DNA of 64,000 bases from an uncultured Lachnospiraceae bacterium (GTDB taxonomy: Bacteria > Bacillota > Clostridia > Lachnospirales > Lachnospiraceae). The position numbers and the translations under genes were made by a program. Where the stretch lies: the NCBI GenBank assembly GCA_902789555.1, contig CADAOF010000006.1, positions 1 through 64,000 on the forward strand. Reading direction: 5' to 3'. Positions within the stretch are counted from its first letter, which is position 1. Each line of letters starts with the position of its first letter. Below, in pieces: positions 43,963 through 54,723 of this stretch. Below the pieces are notes generated by a model. The model saw only the letters and a program-made list of their open reading frames with translations. It had not been told where the DNA came from and did not search any database.

Positions 43963-44724
43963 TTATCTCTTCTTGTACAGCAGCAGTTCCGGCTCGGTGC
44001 CGCCTTCCGCGTAAGTGCAGATCAGGATGAAGTCGGCATTGGCAAGGACGCCGAAGCAGCGTTCTTCTCCGGGAACTTCGAGCTGCGTGCCCAGGTAGGT
44101 CGTGCCGTCGTCCAGAAACCGGACCGCCGCCCCGCCGGGCAGCGGATAGGCAAGGTTCACATAGGAACCGACGAGGGCGTTCAGGGACTCGACCTTCGGC
44201 ATTCCCGGGATCCCGAGCGCATTGATCTCATCGACCAGCTGCTTTTTGAAGGCGTCGAACTTCCCTCCGTCGCTGAGCTCTGTGTGACGCTTCCAGTAAT
44301 CCAACTCCGGCAGGCGATGCTTCAGATACCCGCGCGCCTGCTCCTCGGAAAAGCCGTCCCCGGCCATGTTCTTCACGCACACCTCGATCAGGTCGTCCAT
44401 ATTGTCATAGGTATAGGTCCCGTCGGCATAGCACCACTTGCAGTAGTCCTCATTGAGCGAACTGTCCGCGTTCCGGCTGATGATCGTATCGTCGAGCGGC
44501 ATGCCGCAGCACTGGCAGAAGAGCTGGCGCGGCGAGCCGAGCAGTGTGTTGATGGAGACGTTGAAGAGGTTCGAAAGAAGTTTCAGGGTCTCGGTATTCG
44601 GCACGGTGTCGCCGTTTTCCCAGCGGGAGACGGCCTGCCTCGTCACGAAGACTTTCTCCGCGAGTTCATCCTGTGAGAGGCCGCTTCTCGTTCTCAGATC
44701 ATAGATCACTTCCTGTGTGGTCAT
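43963..44724 (-). CDS. XRE family regulator with putative zinc-ribbon domain
   Basis: A 253-residue protein. Residues 5-60 form a HTH (GLSQDELAEKVFVTRQAVSRWENG). A putative zinc ribbon follows with CQCCGMPL near 70 and YCKWCYADGTYTY near 93, as in the PF12674-type domain. The C-terminal half (about 150-253) is an unrecognised alpha/beta region. Such proteins are found in Firmicutes and may be ligand-responsive regulators, but the role here is not established. RBS ggagg lies upstream of ATG 44724. Confidence 0.85.
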   Translation of the reverse strand: MTTQEVIYDLRTRSGLSQDELAEKVFVTRQAVSRWENGDTVPNTETLKLLSNLFNVSINTLLGSPRQLFCQCCGMPLDDTIISRNADSSLNEDYCKWCYADGTYTYDNMDDLIEVCVKNMAGDGFSEEQARGYLKHRLPELDYWKRHTELSDGGKFDAFKKQLVDEINALGIPGMPKVESLNALVGSYVNLAYPLPGGAAVRFLDDGTTYLGTQLEVPGEERCFGVLANADFILICTYAEGGTEPELLLYKKR

Positions 44725-44774
44725 GGAAAAACCTCCTTGCTGCCTTGACTGACTTTATCCTAATACGGAAACAG

Positions 44775-44810
44775 CCGCCGCGCAAGCAACCTGCTGTTGC
44801 GCAGCGGCGG
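44775..44810. other. Strong gc-rich hairpin
   Basis: ccgccgcgcaa and ttgcgc-a-gcggcgg form a long stem with one bulge. It lies between the DUF2442/XRE gene and the next XRE gene on the minus strand, with no T run, so it may be a weak terminator or RNA-stabilising hairpin. The remaining bases of the 167-base gap show nothing clear. Confidence 0.5.
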
Positions 44811-44891
44811 AATGCCGCACAATAGCCCCGTTCCCTGCAGCTGGGGCGGCCGCCTTCATCTTTTTTTGCTTTATTCATGCACCTGCCGTCT

Positions 44892-45362
44892 TCATTTCTC
44901 AGACGGAATCTCGATAGAGATGGATAATCGGCCTCCCAACGCCTGCGCAATTTTTTCTAAAGTTGCAACAGAAGGATTGGCAACGCCCCGCTCGATCTTT
45001 GATATATCGGACTGGTCGATCCCGCAAAGATCCGCAAGCTGCTTCTGCGAGATGTCCGCCTCCGCTCTGGCGGAAGCGACTGCGTGAGCTGACGCCTGAT
45101 GAATGACAAGGACTTCTCTGCGAAGGTTTTCGCCCTCTTCATAGATCGTTTCGGCGTCAATATCCAGTTCGTCATTCCAGACAATACCGTAAGCACCTAT
45201 CAGCTTGCCGGACAGGAACAGACTTCGGTCTTCCAGCTGTTTCAACTGCGGATATTTAGGGAACAGCGTGCGCATATCGTAGCGCTTAACATAACCGTCC
45301 TGAAATAAGACTTCCAGAGTTGTTCCTTCAAGTAATCTCAATTCTGCTGCTTTGTGAAACAT
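44892..45362 (-). CDS. DUF2442 and XRE helix-turn-helix fusion protein
   Basis: A 156-residue protein. The N-terminal 75 residues match DUF2442 (LRLLEGTTLEVLFQDGYVKRYDM), and the C-terminal part is an XRE HTH (about 98-140, ISQKQLADLCGIDQSDISKIERG). It lies directly after a DUF4160 gene, a pairing known in bacterial genomes and often suggested to be a toxin-antitoxin-like module. The HTH makes it the likely repressor of the pair. Its GC content is lower than that of the flanking genes. Confidence 0.85.
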   Translation of the reverse strand: MFHKAAELRLLEGTTLEVLFQDGYVKRYDMRTLFPKYPQLKQLEDRSLFLSGKLIGAYGIVWNDELDIDAETIYEEGENLRREVLVIHQASAHAVASARAEADISQKQLADLCGIDQSDISKIERGVANPSVATLEKIAQALGGRLSISIEIPSEK

Positions 45363-45393
45363 AACGACATCTCCCTCTTGCCCTGTCTCGCTG

Positions 45394-45648
45394 TTACGTC
45401 AGCGGAGGCAGCTTTTGATACTTCCCGCTTTCCCACATTTCGAGCAGTTCATTTTGATATTTCAAAATGAATTCCTGTACTAACGCCTTCGCCTTTGGAG
45501 GAAATTCACCTTCAATGATCTCTCCTGTAGCGATCAGAAACGGGGCGTCCAGATCCTGCGTGATCGCATGTACGTGCGGAGGATTATGTTCCTTGCTGCG
45601 CAGGTACATGACAATAATGATCCCGTAGAAGTAGCTGATCGTTGGCAT
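45394..45648 (-). CDS. DUF4160 protein
   Basis: An 84-residue protein of the DUF4160 family, with the motif YFYGIIIVMYLRSKEHNPPH and HVHAI (H26-H28). Its function is not established. It may be the toxin-like partner of the DUF2442/XRE protein that begins 31 bases downstream. RBS aaggag lies 7 bases upstream. A near-perfect promoter with an internal inverted repeat drives it. Confidence 0.8.
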   Translation of the reverse strand: MPTISYFYGIIIVMYLRSKEHNPPHVHAITQDLDAPFLIATGEIIEGEFPPKAKALVQEFILKYQNELLEMWESGKYQKLPPLT

Positions 45649-45680
45649 GAGATGTCTCCTTTCTAAGATTTTGCAGCTTG

Positions 45681-45709
45681 ATTATAGGGGATATATACCC
45701 TAATGTCAA
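45681..45709 (-). promoter_or_regulatory. Consensus promoter of the DUF4160 operon with operator
   Basis: On the minus strand, TTGACA (45704-45709), 17-base spacer and TATAAT (45681-45686), i.e. full consensus. An inverted repeat TAGGG-N8-CCCTA (45685-45702) covers the spacer and edge of the -10 box. The encoded XRE protein could bind it and repress. Confidence 0.85.
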
Positions 45710-45726
45710 GAATAAAAAAAACACGG

Positions 45727-47019
45727 TCATTTCGTCTTCCGCGCTCCCTGAACCAGCCGCCAGAGCGGCAGGAGGATGAGGTAGAAAGTGGTAAGGACGG
45801 CGGCGGACGGTGCGCCGACTGCGGCAAGCGGCACGGCACCGGCAATGGACCAGGGGATGAGCGGGGCAGTCACGACCGCGCTGTCTTCGAGGTCGAGGGC
45901 AAGAACTTCCTTATCGGCATATTCGCCGCGGCAGAGCTGCTCGGTCAAAAGGATGGTCAGGGTCTGGTTGCAGGCGATGACACCGGTGAGGACGGATGTG
46001 ACGAGCGACGCGGCGTAAGCGCCTGTCTTTGCGGACAGCCTGCCGATAAGGCGTTTGGCCTCATCAAGCATCCCGGTCTTCTGAAAGATCCCGGAGTAGG
46101 CGGAGGAAAGGCAGACGATGCAGGCGACGCGGATCATGGAGACGATGCCGCCCCCGCTGACGAGGCGGGCGACCTCGGCATCCGCCGGCGTAAAACCGGA
46201 TAATGCCGCGCGCAGGATCTCCGGGAGAGAAAGCCCCTGCAGGATCAGGCAGAGCGGGACGGCTGTGAGAATGCTGGCGCCCATGGCGAGCTTAACCTTT
46301 ACGCGGAATGCCGCCAGGACCAGGATGGCGGCCGCCGGGATGAGGGCGGTCCAATGCAGCCGGAAACTCCGGGAAAACAGGGCTTCGAGGTCCATGACGG
46401 AGCCTTCGCGCGGGAGTGTCAGTCCGATCCCGGCGTAGATGCCGCAGGCAAGCAGAAACGGAACGAAGGCCGTTTTGACCATGCGGCGGATGTTGTCGTA
46501 GATATCGGTCTTCGTGACGGCGGCGACCAGGAGGGCGCTCGTGGAAACGGGAGAGCAGCGGTCGCCGAAGAAGGCACCGGACAGCACTGCGCCGCCGGTA
46601 AGCAGAGGGGAGACGCCCATGGAGGTCCCGATCGCCGCACAGATGACGCCCATGGTGGCGGCCGTCCCGAAGGAGGTTCCCGTCAGCACGGAGACCAGGC
46701 AGTTGAGGAGAAAGGCCATCAGAAGGAAGACGGACGGCCGGATCAGGCCGGAGGCATAGCAGACGATGACGGGGATCGTCCCGGCCGCGCGCCAAAGCGC
46801 CGTCATGATCCCGATCAGGAAGAAGGTGATGAGGATGTTGCGGACGGTCTTTATCCCTTCGAAGGCCATGCGGAAAAGTTCGAGCCGGGAAAAGCCTTTG
46901 CGCCTGCCGTAAAGCAAAAAGACGAGCAGGCCGAAGGCGAGGGCGTACAGGATCGACAGATCCAGTACGATGCAGATAAGTAGGGCGGCACAGAAAAGGC
47001 CGAGCGCGATCCATTCCAT
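45727..47019 (-). CDS. NhaC-family Na+/H+ antiporter-like permease
   Basis: A 430-residue polytopic membrane protein. GTSFGTAATMGVICAAIG and SGAFFGDRCSPVSTSALL match NhaC/antiporter family signatures, and the C-terminal IPWSIAGAVPLAAVG is also characteristic. The ion or organic-acid substrate cannot be set from the sequence. An in-frame ATG at 47037 is upstream, but ATG 47019 has aaggag 6 bases before it. It lies 44 bases downstream of trmB. Confidence 0.85.
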   Translation of the reverse strand: MEWIALGLFCAALLICIVLDLSILYALAFGLLVFLLYGRRKGFSRLELFRMAFEGIKTVRNILITFFLIGIMTALWRAAGTIPVIVCYASGLIRPSVFLLMAFLLNCLVSVLTGTSFGTAATMGVICAAIGTSMGVSPLLTGGAVLSGAFFGDRCSPVSTSALLVAAVTKTDIYDNIRRMVKTAFVPFLLACGIYAGIGLTLPREGSVMDLEALFSRSFRLHWTALIPAAAILVLAAFRVKVKLAMGASILTAVPLCLILQGLSLPEILRAALSGFTPADAEVARLVSGGGIVSMIRVACIVCLSSAYSGIFQKTGMLDEAKRLIGRLSAKTGAYAASLVTSVLTGVIACNQTLTILLTEQLCRGEYADKEVLALDLEDSAVVTAPLIPWSIAGAVPLAAVGAPSAAVLTTFYLILLPLWRLVQGARKTK

Positions 47020-47063
47020 GGGGAACTCCTTGCGCATTTCGGAGCGCGGAGGCGGTGAGGCGG

Positions 47064-47705
47064 TCAGGCCTTCGGCGGGAGGGCAGCGAGCTTCCCGATG
47101 GGGTTGCCCTTTGCCGAGAATTTTTCTTCGTATTCGGTCATGACGTTGCCCTCGGAGAGGACCGGGTCATGATGGAGGTCGCGGGTGAGAAGGGTGAGCG
47201 TCCAGCCCTCGTTTTTCAGGGTTTCTGCGGACCATTCGAAGAGGGGCATGTTGTCGGTCTTGAATTCGAGCCGGCCGTCGGGCGCGAGCAGGTTCTCCCA
47301 CATTTTCAGAAAGCCCGGCGCGGTCAGGCGGCGCTTTGCGTGGCGGTCCTTCGGCCAGGGATCGGAGAAATTGAGATAAATGATATCGACTTCGCCTTCG
47401 TCAAAGACCTCGGAAAGGCCGCGCGCGTCCATCCACAGGAACTTCAGGTTGGCCAGCTGCTCGCGGTCCTTTTTCAGCGCCTTGAACAGGACACTTGAGT
47501 AGAAATCCAGTCCAACATAGGCAATTTCGGGGTTTAAAGCGGCTAACTGTGTGACAAATTTCCCTTTGCCGCAGCCGATCTCGAGGGCGATCTTCCGCCC
47601 GCCGAAGTATTCCCTCCACTTTCCCTTCATGCTTTCGGGGTCGTGGATGACCTGCGGGCTGGCCTCGACGACGTCTTCGGATCCCGTGATATGTTTCAGA
47701 CGCAT
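47064..47705 (-). CDS. trmB: tRNA (guanine-N7-)-methyltransferase
   Basis: A 213-residue SAM-dependent enzyme that methylates G46 of tRNA. The SAM site ALEIGCGKGKFV (about 42-53), the YLNFSDPWPKDRHAKRRL stretch near 115-132 and ending TEYEEKF are diagnostic. aggagg precedes ATG 47705. A short hairpin (47718-47731) lies in the leader, near the RBS. Confidence 0.95.
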   Translation of the reverse strand: MRLKHITGSEDVVEASPQVIHDPESMKGKWREYFGGRKIALEIGCGKGKFVTQLAALNPEIAYVGLDFYSSVLFKALKKDREQLANLKFLWMDARGLSEVFDEGEVDIIYLNFSDPWPKDRHAKRRLTAPGFLKMWENLLAPDGRLEFKTDNMPLFEWSAETLKNEGWTLTLLTRDLHHDPVLSEGNVMTEYEEKFSAKGNPIGKLAALPPKA

Positions 47706-47737
47706 AACTGACCTCCTGCGGCAGATGCCGCGACGCC

Positions 47738-47767
47738 ACTATACCATGAAGGCACCTCCCGGCGCAA
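47738..47767 (-). promoter_or_regulatory. Possible promoter of trmB
   Basis: On the minus strand, TTGCGC (47762-47767), 18-base spacer and TATAGT (47738-47743), 33 bases upstream of the start. The downstream leader contains gcggcatctgccgc, a 14-base near-palindrome. Confidence 0.5.
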
Positions 47768-47817
47768 GATTCCTTCTTTCTTTTCTCTGCCTTTTGCTGG
47801 CGCAGGAGCGCTCCGGC

Positions 47818-47826
47818 TGTTATAAT
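47818..47826 (+). promoter_or_regulatory. Extended -10 promoter of the GH31 gene
   Basis: TGT directly followed by TATAAT (47821-47826), 32 bases before the ATG at 47858. No good -35 at 17 bases. Confidence 0.6.
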
Positions 47827-47857
47827 GGAACAAACACTTATCCGACAGGAGAGAGCA

Positions 47858-49759
47858 ATGATCAGAAGATTCGTTTCAGGGCGGCCGATCGTGACCGGCG
47901 CAGTAGTTCGCAGGCTGCCGGCCGAAAGCATGGACGGCTTCCCTTTCGCGCATCGCTTGGACGGCGGGCGCTTTGTTTTTTCCTTCCCGCTGGAGAAGGA
48001 TGAGATCGTGTACGGGCTCGGCGAAGCGCCGCGCGGGATCAACAAACGCGGCTGGATCTACCGGAGCTTCTGCAGCGATGACTATCTGCATACGGAGGAG
48101 AAGGAGGCCTTCTACGCCGCGCACAATTTTCTGCTTCATGACGGCTGCGGGATCTTCATCGATTTTCCGGCGGAGATCCGCTGGGACATCGGCTATGCCC
48201 GCGCGGATGAGGCGGTGATCACCCTGGACGGAGAGGATTTTGAGATCTATCTGATCTTCGGGGAGACGCCGCGCGCCGTCGTCCGCGAATTCCGCTCCCT
48301 GATCGGGAAAAGCTATGTCCCGCCGTTCTGGGCGTTCGGCTTCCAGCAGTCCCGCTGGAGTTACCCTGATGCTGAAGCGGTACGGGACATCGTCCGCGGC
48401 TATGACGAGGCCGGGCTCCCGCTGGACGCCGTTTATCTGGATATCGACTACATGGATCACTATAAGAATTTCACGGTGGATCGGGAGGCCTTTCCGGATC
48501 TTGCCGGCCTTGCCGCGGAGATGAAGGCGGAAGGGATCCATCTCGTTCCCATCATCGATGCCGGCGTCAAAAAAGAAGAAGGCTATGCGGTCTATGAGGA
48601 AGGCCGGGACAAAGGCTATTTCTGCAGGAATGCGGACGGCACCGACTTTGAAGGCGGCGTCTGGCCCGGGACCGTCGGATTCCCCGACTTCCTGCGCCCC
48701 GAAGTGCGGGCGTGGTTCGGCGAAAAGTACCGCATCCTTACCGACATGGGCATCGACGGCTTCTGGAACGACATGAACGAACCGGCGCTCTTTTACTCCG
48801 CGAAAGGTCTTGCGGACGCACTGGAAACGGCGTCGGAGATGCGCGGCAAAAACCTTGATCTTCCGCAGTTCTTTGCACTGAAAGGCGCTTTCGAAGGGCT
48901 GGACAACCGGCGGGAGGACTATGCCTCGATCTGGCATGAAATTGACGGCAGACCCGTGAACCACATGCGCGTCCACAATCTCTACGGGGCCTCCATGACC
49001 CGGGCGGCCGGCGAATTCTTTGAAGAGGCATTCGGGAAGGAAAAGATCCTGCTGATCTCCCGCGCGTCCTGCATCGGCGCGCACCGCTATGGCGGCATCT
49101 GGTTCGGCGATAATCATTCGTGGTGGCAGCACATCCTGCTGTGCCTGAAGATGCTGCCCTCCGCCAACATGTGCGGCTTCCTGTACTGCGGGGCGGACCT
49201 CGGCGGTTTCGGCGGCAATACGACGCCCGACCTTCTGCTCCGTTTCCTCGCGCTCGGTGTCTTCACCCCGCTCATGCGCAACCACTCCGCGATGGGCACC
49301 CGCGATCAGGAATGCTTCCGCTTCGAAAATACGGCGGATTTCCGGGACGTGACCCGGGTACGCTACCGCCTGATCCCTTATCTGTACGAAACGTTCCGCC
49401 GCGCGGCCGAGGAAGGGGACATGATGTTCCGGCCGCTTTCCTTCGACTGGCCGGACGACCCCCTTGCCCGCGAATGCGAAACGCAGCTGCTGCTTGGCGA
49501 TGAGTGCATGATCGCGCCGGTGTACGAGCAGAACGTCTCCGGCCGGACGGTATACCTGCCCGAGGAAATGTGCTTCGTGAAGCTTTCGGGAGACCGCATT
49601 ACGGCGAAAGAGATCCTTCCTCCGGGGCTTCACTATATCCGCGTCGCCCTGAACGAAGTGCCGCTCTTCCTGAAGAAGGGAAAGAGCATCCCGCTCTGCC
49701 GCCCTGCCCTCCGTACCTCAAGGTTGGATATAGCAGGGAAAGAAGACCTGACGTGGTGA
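47858..49759 (+). CDS. Glycoside hydrolase family 31 alpha-glucosidase
   Basis: A 633-residue cytoplasmic GH31 enzyme, without signal peptide. YGLGEAPRGINKRG and FWAFGFQQSRWSY are family landmarks. The nucleophile is D305 in GFWNDMNEP, and the following segment contains RYGGIWFGDNHSWW. It probably hydrolyses intracellular alpha-glucosides such as isomalto- or malto-oligosaccharides, but substrate cannot be set from sequence. ATG 47858 has caggagag just upstream. An upstream in-frame ATG at 47825 overlaps the -10 box and was rejected. Confidence 0.93.
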   Translation: MIRRFVSGRPIVTGAVVRRLPAESMDGFPFAHRLDGGRFVFSFPLEKDEIVYGLGEAPRGINKRGWIYRSFCSDDYLHTEEKEAFYAAHNFLLHDGCGIFIDFPAEIRWDIGYARADEAVITLDGEDFEIYLIFGETPRAVVREFRSLIGKSYVPPFWAFGFQQSRWSYPDAEAVRDIVRGYDEAGLPLDAVYLDIDYMDHYKNFTVDREAFPDLAGLAAEMKAEGIHLVPIIDAGVKKEEGYAVYEEGRDKGYFCRNADGTDFEGGVWPGTVGFPDFLRPEVRAWFGEKYRILTDMGIDGFWNDMNEPALFYSAKGLADALETASEMRGKNLDLPQFFALKGAFEGLDNRREDYASIWHEIDGRPVNHMRVHNLYGASMTRAAGEFFEEAFGKEKILLISRASCIGAHRYGGIWFGDNHSWWQHILLCLKMLPSANMCGFLYCGADLGGFGGNTTPDLLLRFLALGVFTPLMRNHSAMGTRDQECFRFENTADFRDVTRVRYRLIPYLYETFRRAAEEGDMMFRPLSFDWPDDPLARECETQLLLGDECMIAPVYEQNVSGRTVYLPEEMCFVKLSGDRITAKEILPPGLHYIRVALNEVPLFLKKGKSIPLCRPALRTSRLDIAGKEDLTW

Positions 49760-49780
49760 ACACCGGAGTATCCATGCCAT

Positions 49781-50000
49781 AAGCGCGAGCGGGCCGTCCA
49801 TACCTGAGCGAGCGTGCCCGAAACGGTCTTTCGAAGCGACTTGGGAGCGAAGCGGACCGGAGCTGAGAAAGACTGTTCGAGGCAGCGAGCGTAACAACCC
49901 AAAGCGCGAGCGGGCCGGACAAGTTTTCGAACGATTTAGCGAAGCGTCTAGTGAGAAAACTTCGTACCGGACGCGAGCGCGGGCGTCAGCGAGCACATAT
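49781..50000 (+). repeat. Two related GCGAGCG-rich hairpin units between the GH31 gene and metG
   Basis: This is most of the only gene-free stretch over 300 bases (49760-50127). The 16-mer aagcgcgagcgggccg occurs at 49781-49796 and 49902-49917. Each is followed by a long hairpin, with arms 49822-49832/49867-49877 (11 pairs) and 49921-49928/49955-49962 (8 pairs, with an outer ccgg/ccgg). Both loops contain tcgaa followed by agcgaagcg. The remaining bases hold the metG promoter and leader. I do not recognise the element; a repetitive intergenic element or structured RNA are possible. Confidence 0.7.
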
Positions 50001-50005
50001 AATTC

Positions 50006-50034
50006 TTGAAAACCACCTCTCTCTATGCTATAAT
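50006..50034 (+). promoter_or_regulatory. Promoter of the metG-secA-prfB block
   Basis: TTGAAA (50006-50011), 17-base spacer and TATAAT (50029-50034), with TGC just before the -10 box. Transcription should begin near 50041. Confidence 0.85.
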
Positions 50035-50044
50035 CCAACCAAGT

Positions 50045-50131
50045 ATGCCCATCTTTTGGGTATTTTCGGCTGTCCGCAGCCAAGGACCCGGAACGGCTCA
50101 TCTGCCGCGACGGATAAGGAGACAAACATGA
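50045..50131 (+). other. Possible short upstream reading frame in the metG leader
   Basis: An open frame of 28 codons begins at ATG 50045, close to the predicted transcription start, and its TGA (50129-50131) overlaps the metG ATG. It has no RBS. A small hairpin (gggt at 50058 with accc at 50086, inner ggctg/cagcc) also lies here. No T-box or S-box features were seen. Evidence for translation is weak. Confidence 0.25.
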
Positions 50132-52116
50132 ACACCTACGACAAGAAACCCTACTACATCACCACCGCCATTGCCTATGCCTCGGGCAAGCCGCACATCG
50201 GCAACTGCTATGAGATCGTCCTGACGGACGCCATTGCCAGATTCCGCAGAGCCCAGGGCTACGACGTTTTCTTCCAGACCGGCACCGACGAACACGGCCA
50301 GAAGATCGAAAACAAAGCGGCAGCCGCGGGCAAGGATCCGAAGAGCTTCGTGGACGAGACCGCCGGTCTCATCCAGAACATCTGGGACTCCCTGAACATT
50401 TCCTACGACAAGTTCATCCGCACGACTGACGGCTATCATGAAGCCGAGGTCCAGAAGATCTTTAAGAAACTCTACGATCAGGGCGATATCTACAAAGGCG
50501 CCTACGAAGGCTGGTACTGCGTGCCCGACGAGTCTTTCTTCACGGAAAGCCAGGTCGTGGAAAAGGACGGCGTGAAAGTCTGTCCCGACTGCGGCCGCCC
50601 CGTGGAAAAGGCCAAGGAGGAAGCGTATTTCTTCAAGATGAGCAAATACGCGCCGGCGCTGATCGACCATATCAATAAACATCCCGAGTTCATCCAGCCC
50701 GTTTCCCGCAAGAACGAGATGATGAACAATTTCCTGCTGCCCGGCCTGCAGGACCTGTGCGTTTCCCGCACCTCTTTCAAGTGGGGCATCCCGGTCACCT
50801 TCGACGAAAAGCACGTCGTCTATGTCTGGCTGGACGCGCTGACCAACTACATTACCGGCATCGGCTATCACTGCGGCGGCGAAAGCACGGAGCAGTATAA
50901 GAAATTCTGGCCGGCGGACGTCCACGTCATCGGCAAGGACATCATCCGCTTCCATACCATTTACTGGCCGATCTTCCTGATGGCGCTCGGCGAACCGCTC
51001 CCGAAGCAGGTCTTCGGCCATCCCTGGCTGCTGCAGGGCGACGGCAAGATGTCGAAGTCGCGCGGCAACGTCCTCTACGCGGACACCCTGATCGATTTCT
51101 TCGGCCTCGATGCGGTGCGCTATTTCGTGCTGCACGAGATGCCGTTTGAAAATGACGGCGTGATCACCTGGGACCTCCTGATCGAACGGATCAACACGGA
51201 CCTCGCGAATGTCCTCGGCAATCTGCTGAACCGCACCGTTGCGATGAGCAACAAGTATTTCGGCGGCACCGTCCGAAACGGCGGCGTGAGCGAGCCTGTG
51301 GACGATGAACTGATCGCCCTTGCGAAGGAAACGCCTGCGCGCTGCGAGAAGGCAATGGAGACCCTGCACGTGGCAGATGCCCTGACCGAGATCTGGAACC
51401 TCTTCAAGCGCTGCAACAAATACATCGACGAGACGATGCCCTGGGCACTTGCGAAGGATCCTGAGAAGAAGGACCGCCTCGCGACGGTGCTGTACAACCT
51501 CCGCGAAGGGCTCACCGTCGGCGCGAGCCTGCTCGCCCCCTTCCTGCCGGACACCGCGAAGAAGATCACGGACCAGCTGGGGACGGAACCGTATTCCTTT
51601 GCCGAACTCGGCGGCTTCGGCCTGCACGGGGAGACGAAGGTGACGGAGAAGCCCGAGCAGCTCTTTGCGAGACTCGACCCTGCTGCCGTCATGGCGAAGG
51701 TAAGAGAGATGTTCCCGGCACCGGAAGAGAAGAAGGAAGAACAGCCCGCGCCGGAAGAAAAGACCGGGGAGAAGCCCCTCGTCCACAAGCCCGAGGTCGA
51801 ATATGACGATTTCGCGAAGCTCGAATTCCGCATCGGCGAGATCATTGCCTGCGAAGAGGTCCCGAAGTCCAGAAAACTCCTCTGCAACACCATCCGTTTC
51901 GGCAGTGAGACCCGTCAGATCCTTTCCGGGATCAAGGCCTGGTACAAGCCTGAGGAAATGGTCGGCAAGAAGGTCATGGCCATCGTGAACCTGAAGCCCG
52001 CGAAGCTCGCCGGCATGCTGAGTGAGGGCATGATCCTCGCTGCGGAGGATGAAGAGGGGAACCTTTCCCTGATGACTCCCGAAAAAGAAGTCGCCGGCGG
52101 CGCCGAAGTACGGTAA
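50128..52116 (+). CDS. metG: Methionyl-tRNA synthetase
   Basis: A 662-residue class I synthetase. The HIGN signature (KPHIGNCYE) lies near the N-terminus and KMSKSRGN near 310. A CPDCGRPV knuckle is present in the connective region. The C-terminal 100 residues form an EMAP-II-like tRNA-binding domain (DFAKLEFRIGEII), joined by a charged linker. The ATG at 50128 has ataaggaga upstream. An ATG at 49951 in frame lies in the repeat region and was rejected. secA follows after 15 bases. Confidence 0.97.
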   Translation: MNTYDKKPYYITTAIAYASGKPHIGNCYEIVLTDAIARFRRAQGYDVFFQTGTDEHGQKIENKAAAAGKDPKSFVDETAGLIQNIWDSLNISYDKFIRTTDGYHEAEVQKIFKKLYDQGDIYKGAYEGWYCVPDESFFTESQVVEKDGVKVCPDCGRPVEKAKEEAYFFKMSKYAPALIDHINKHPEFIQPVSRKNEMMNNFLLPGLQDLCVSRTSFKWGIPVTFDEKHVVYVWLDALTNYITGIGYHCGGESTEQYKKFWPADVHVIGKDIIRFHTIYWPIFLMALGEPLPKQVFGHPWLLQGDGKMSKSRGNVLYADTLIDFFGLDAVRYFVLHEMPFENDGVITWDLLIERINTDLANVLGNLLNRTVAMSNKYFGGTVRNGGVSEPVDDELIALAKETPARCEKAMETLHVADALTEIWNLFKRCNKYIDETMPWALAKDPEKKDRLATVLYNLREGLTVGASLLAPFLPDTAKKITDQLGTEPYSFAELGGFGLHGETKVTEKPEQLFARLDPAAVMAKVREMFPAPEEKKEEQPAPEEKTGEKPLVHKPEVEYDDFAKLEFRIGEIIACEEVPKSRKLLCNTIRFGSETRQILSGIKAWYKPEEMVGKKVMAIVNLKPAKLAGMLSEGMILAAEDEEGNLSLMTPEKEVAGGAEVR

Positions 52117-52131
52117 GAAGAAGGAATAAAC

Positions 52132-54714
<2,583 letters not shown>

Positions 54715-54723
54715 GAGAATGAC

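Noticed and set aside
49781-50000. CRISPR array
   Set aside because: Only two copies of a short direct repeat, with unequal, self-complementary spacers. No cas genes are near.
49718-50125. Minus-strand open frame of 135 codons over the GH31-metG gap
   Set aside because: It runs through the hairpin units and the metG promoter and has no recognisable domain. The structure there is better explained as repeats.
50035-50127. T-box or SAM riboswitch in front of metG
   Set aside because: Neither the T-box GGTGG-type sequence nor SAM-I core elements were seen. The leader is under 95 bases.
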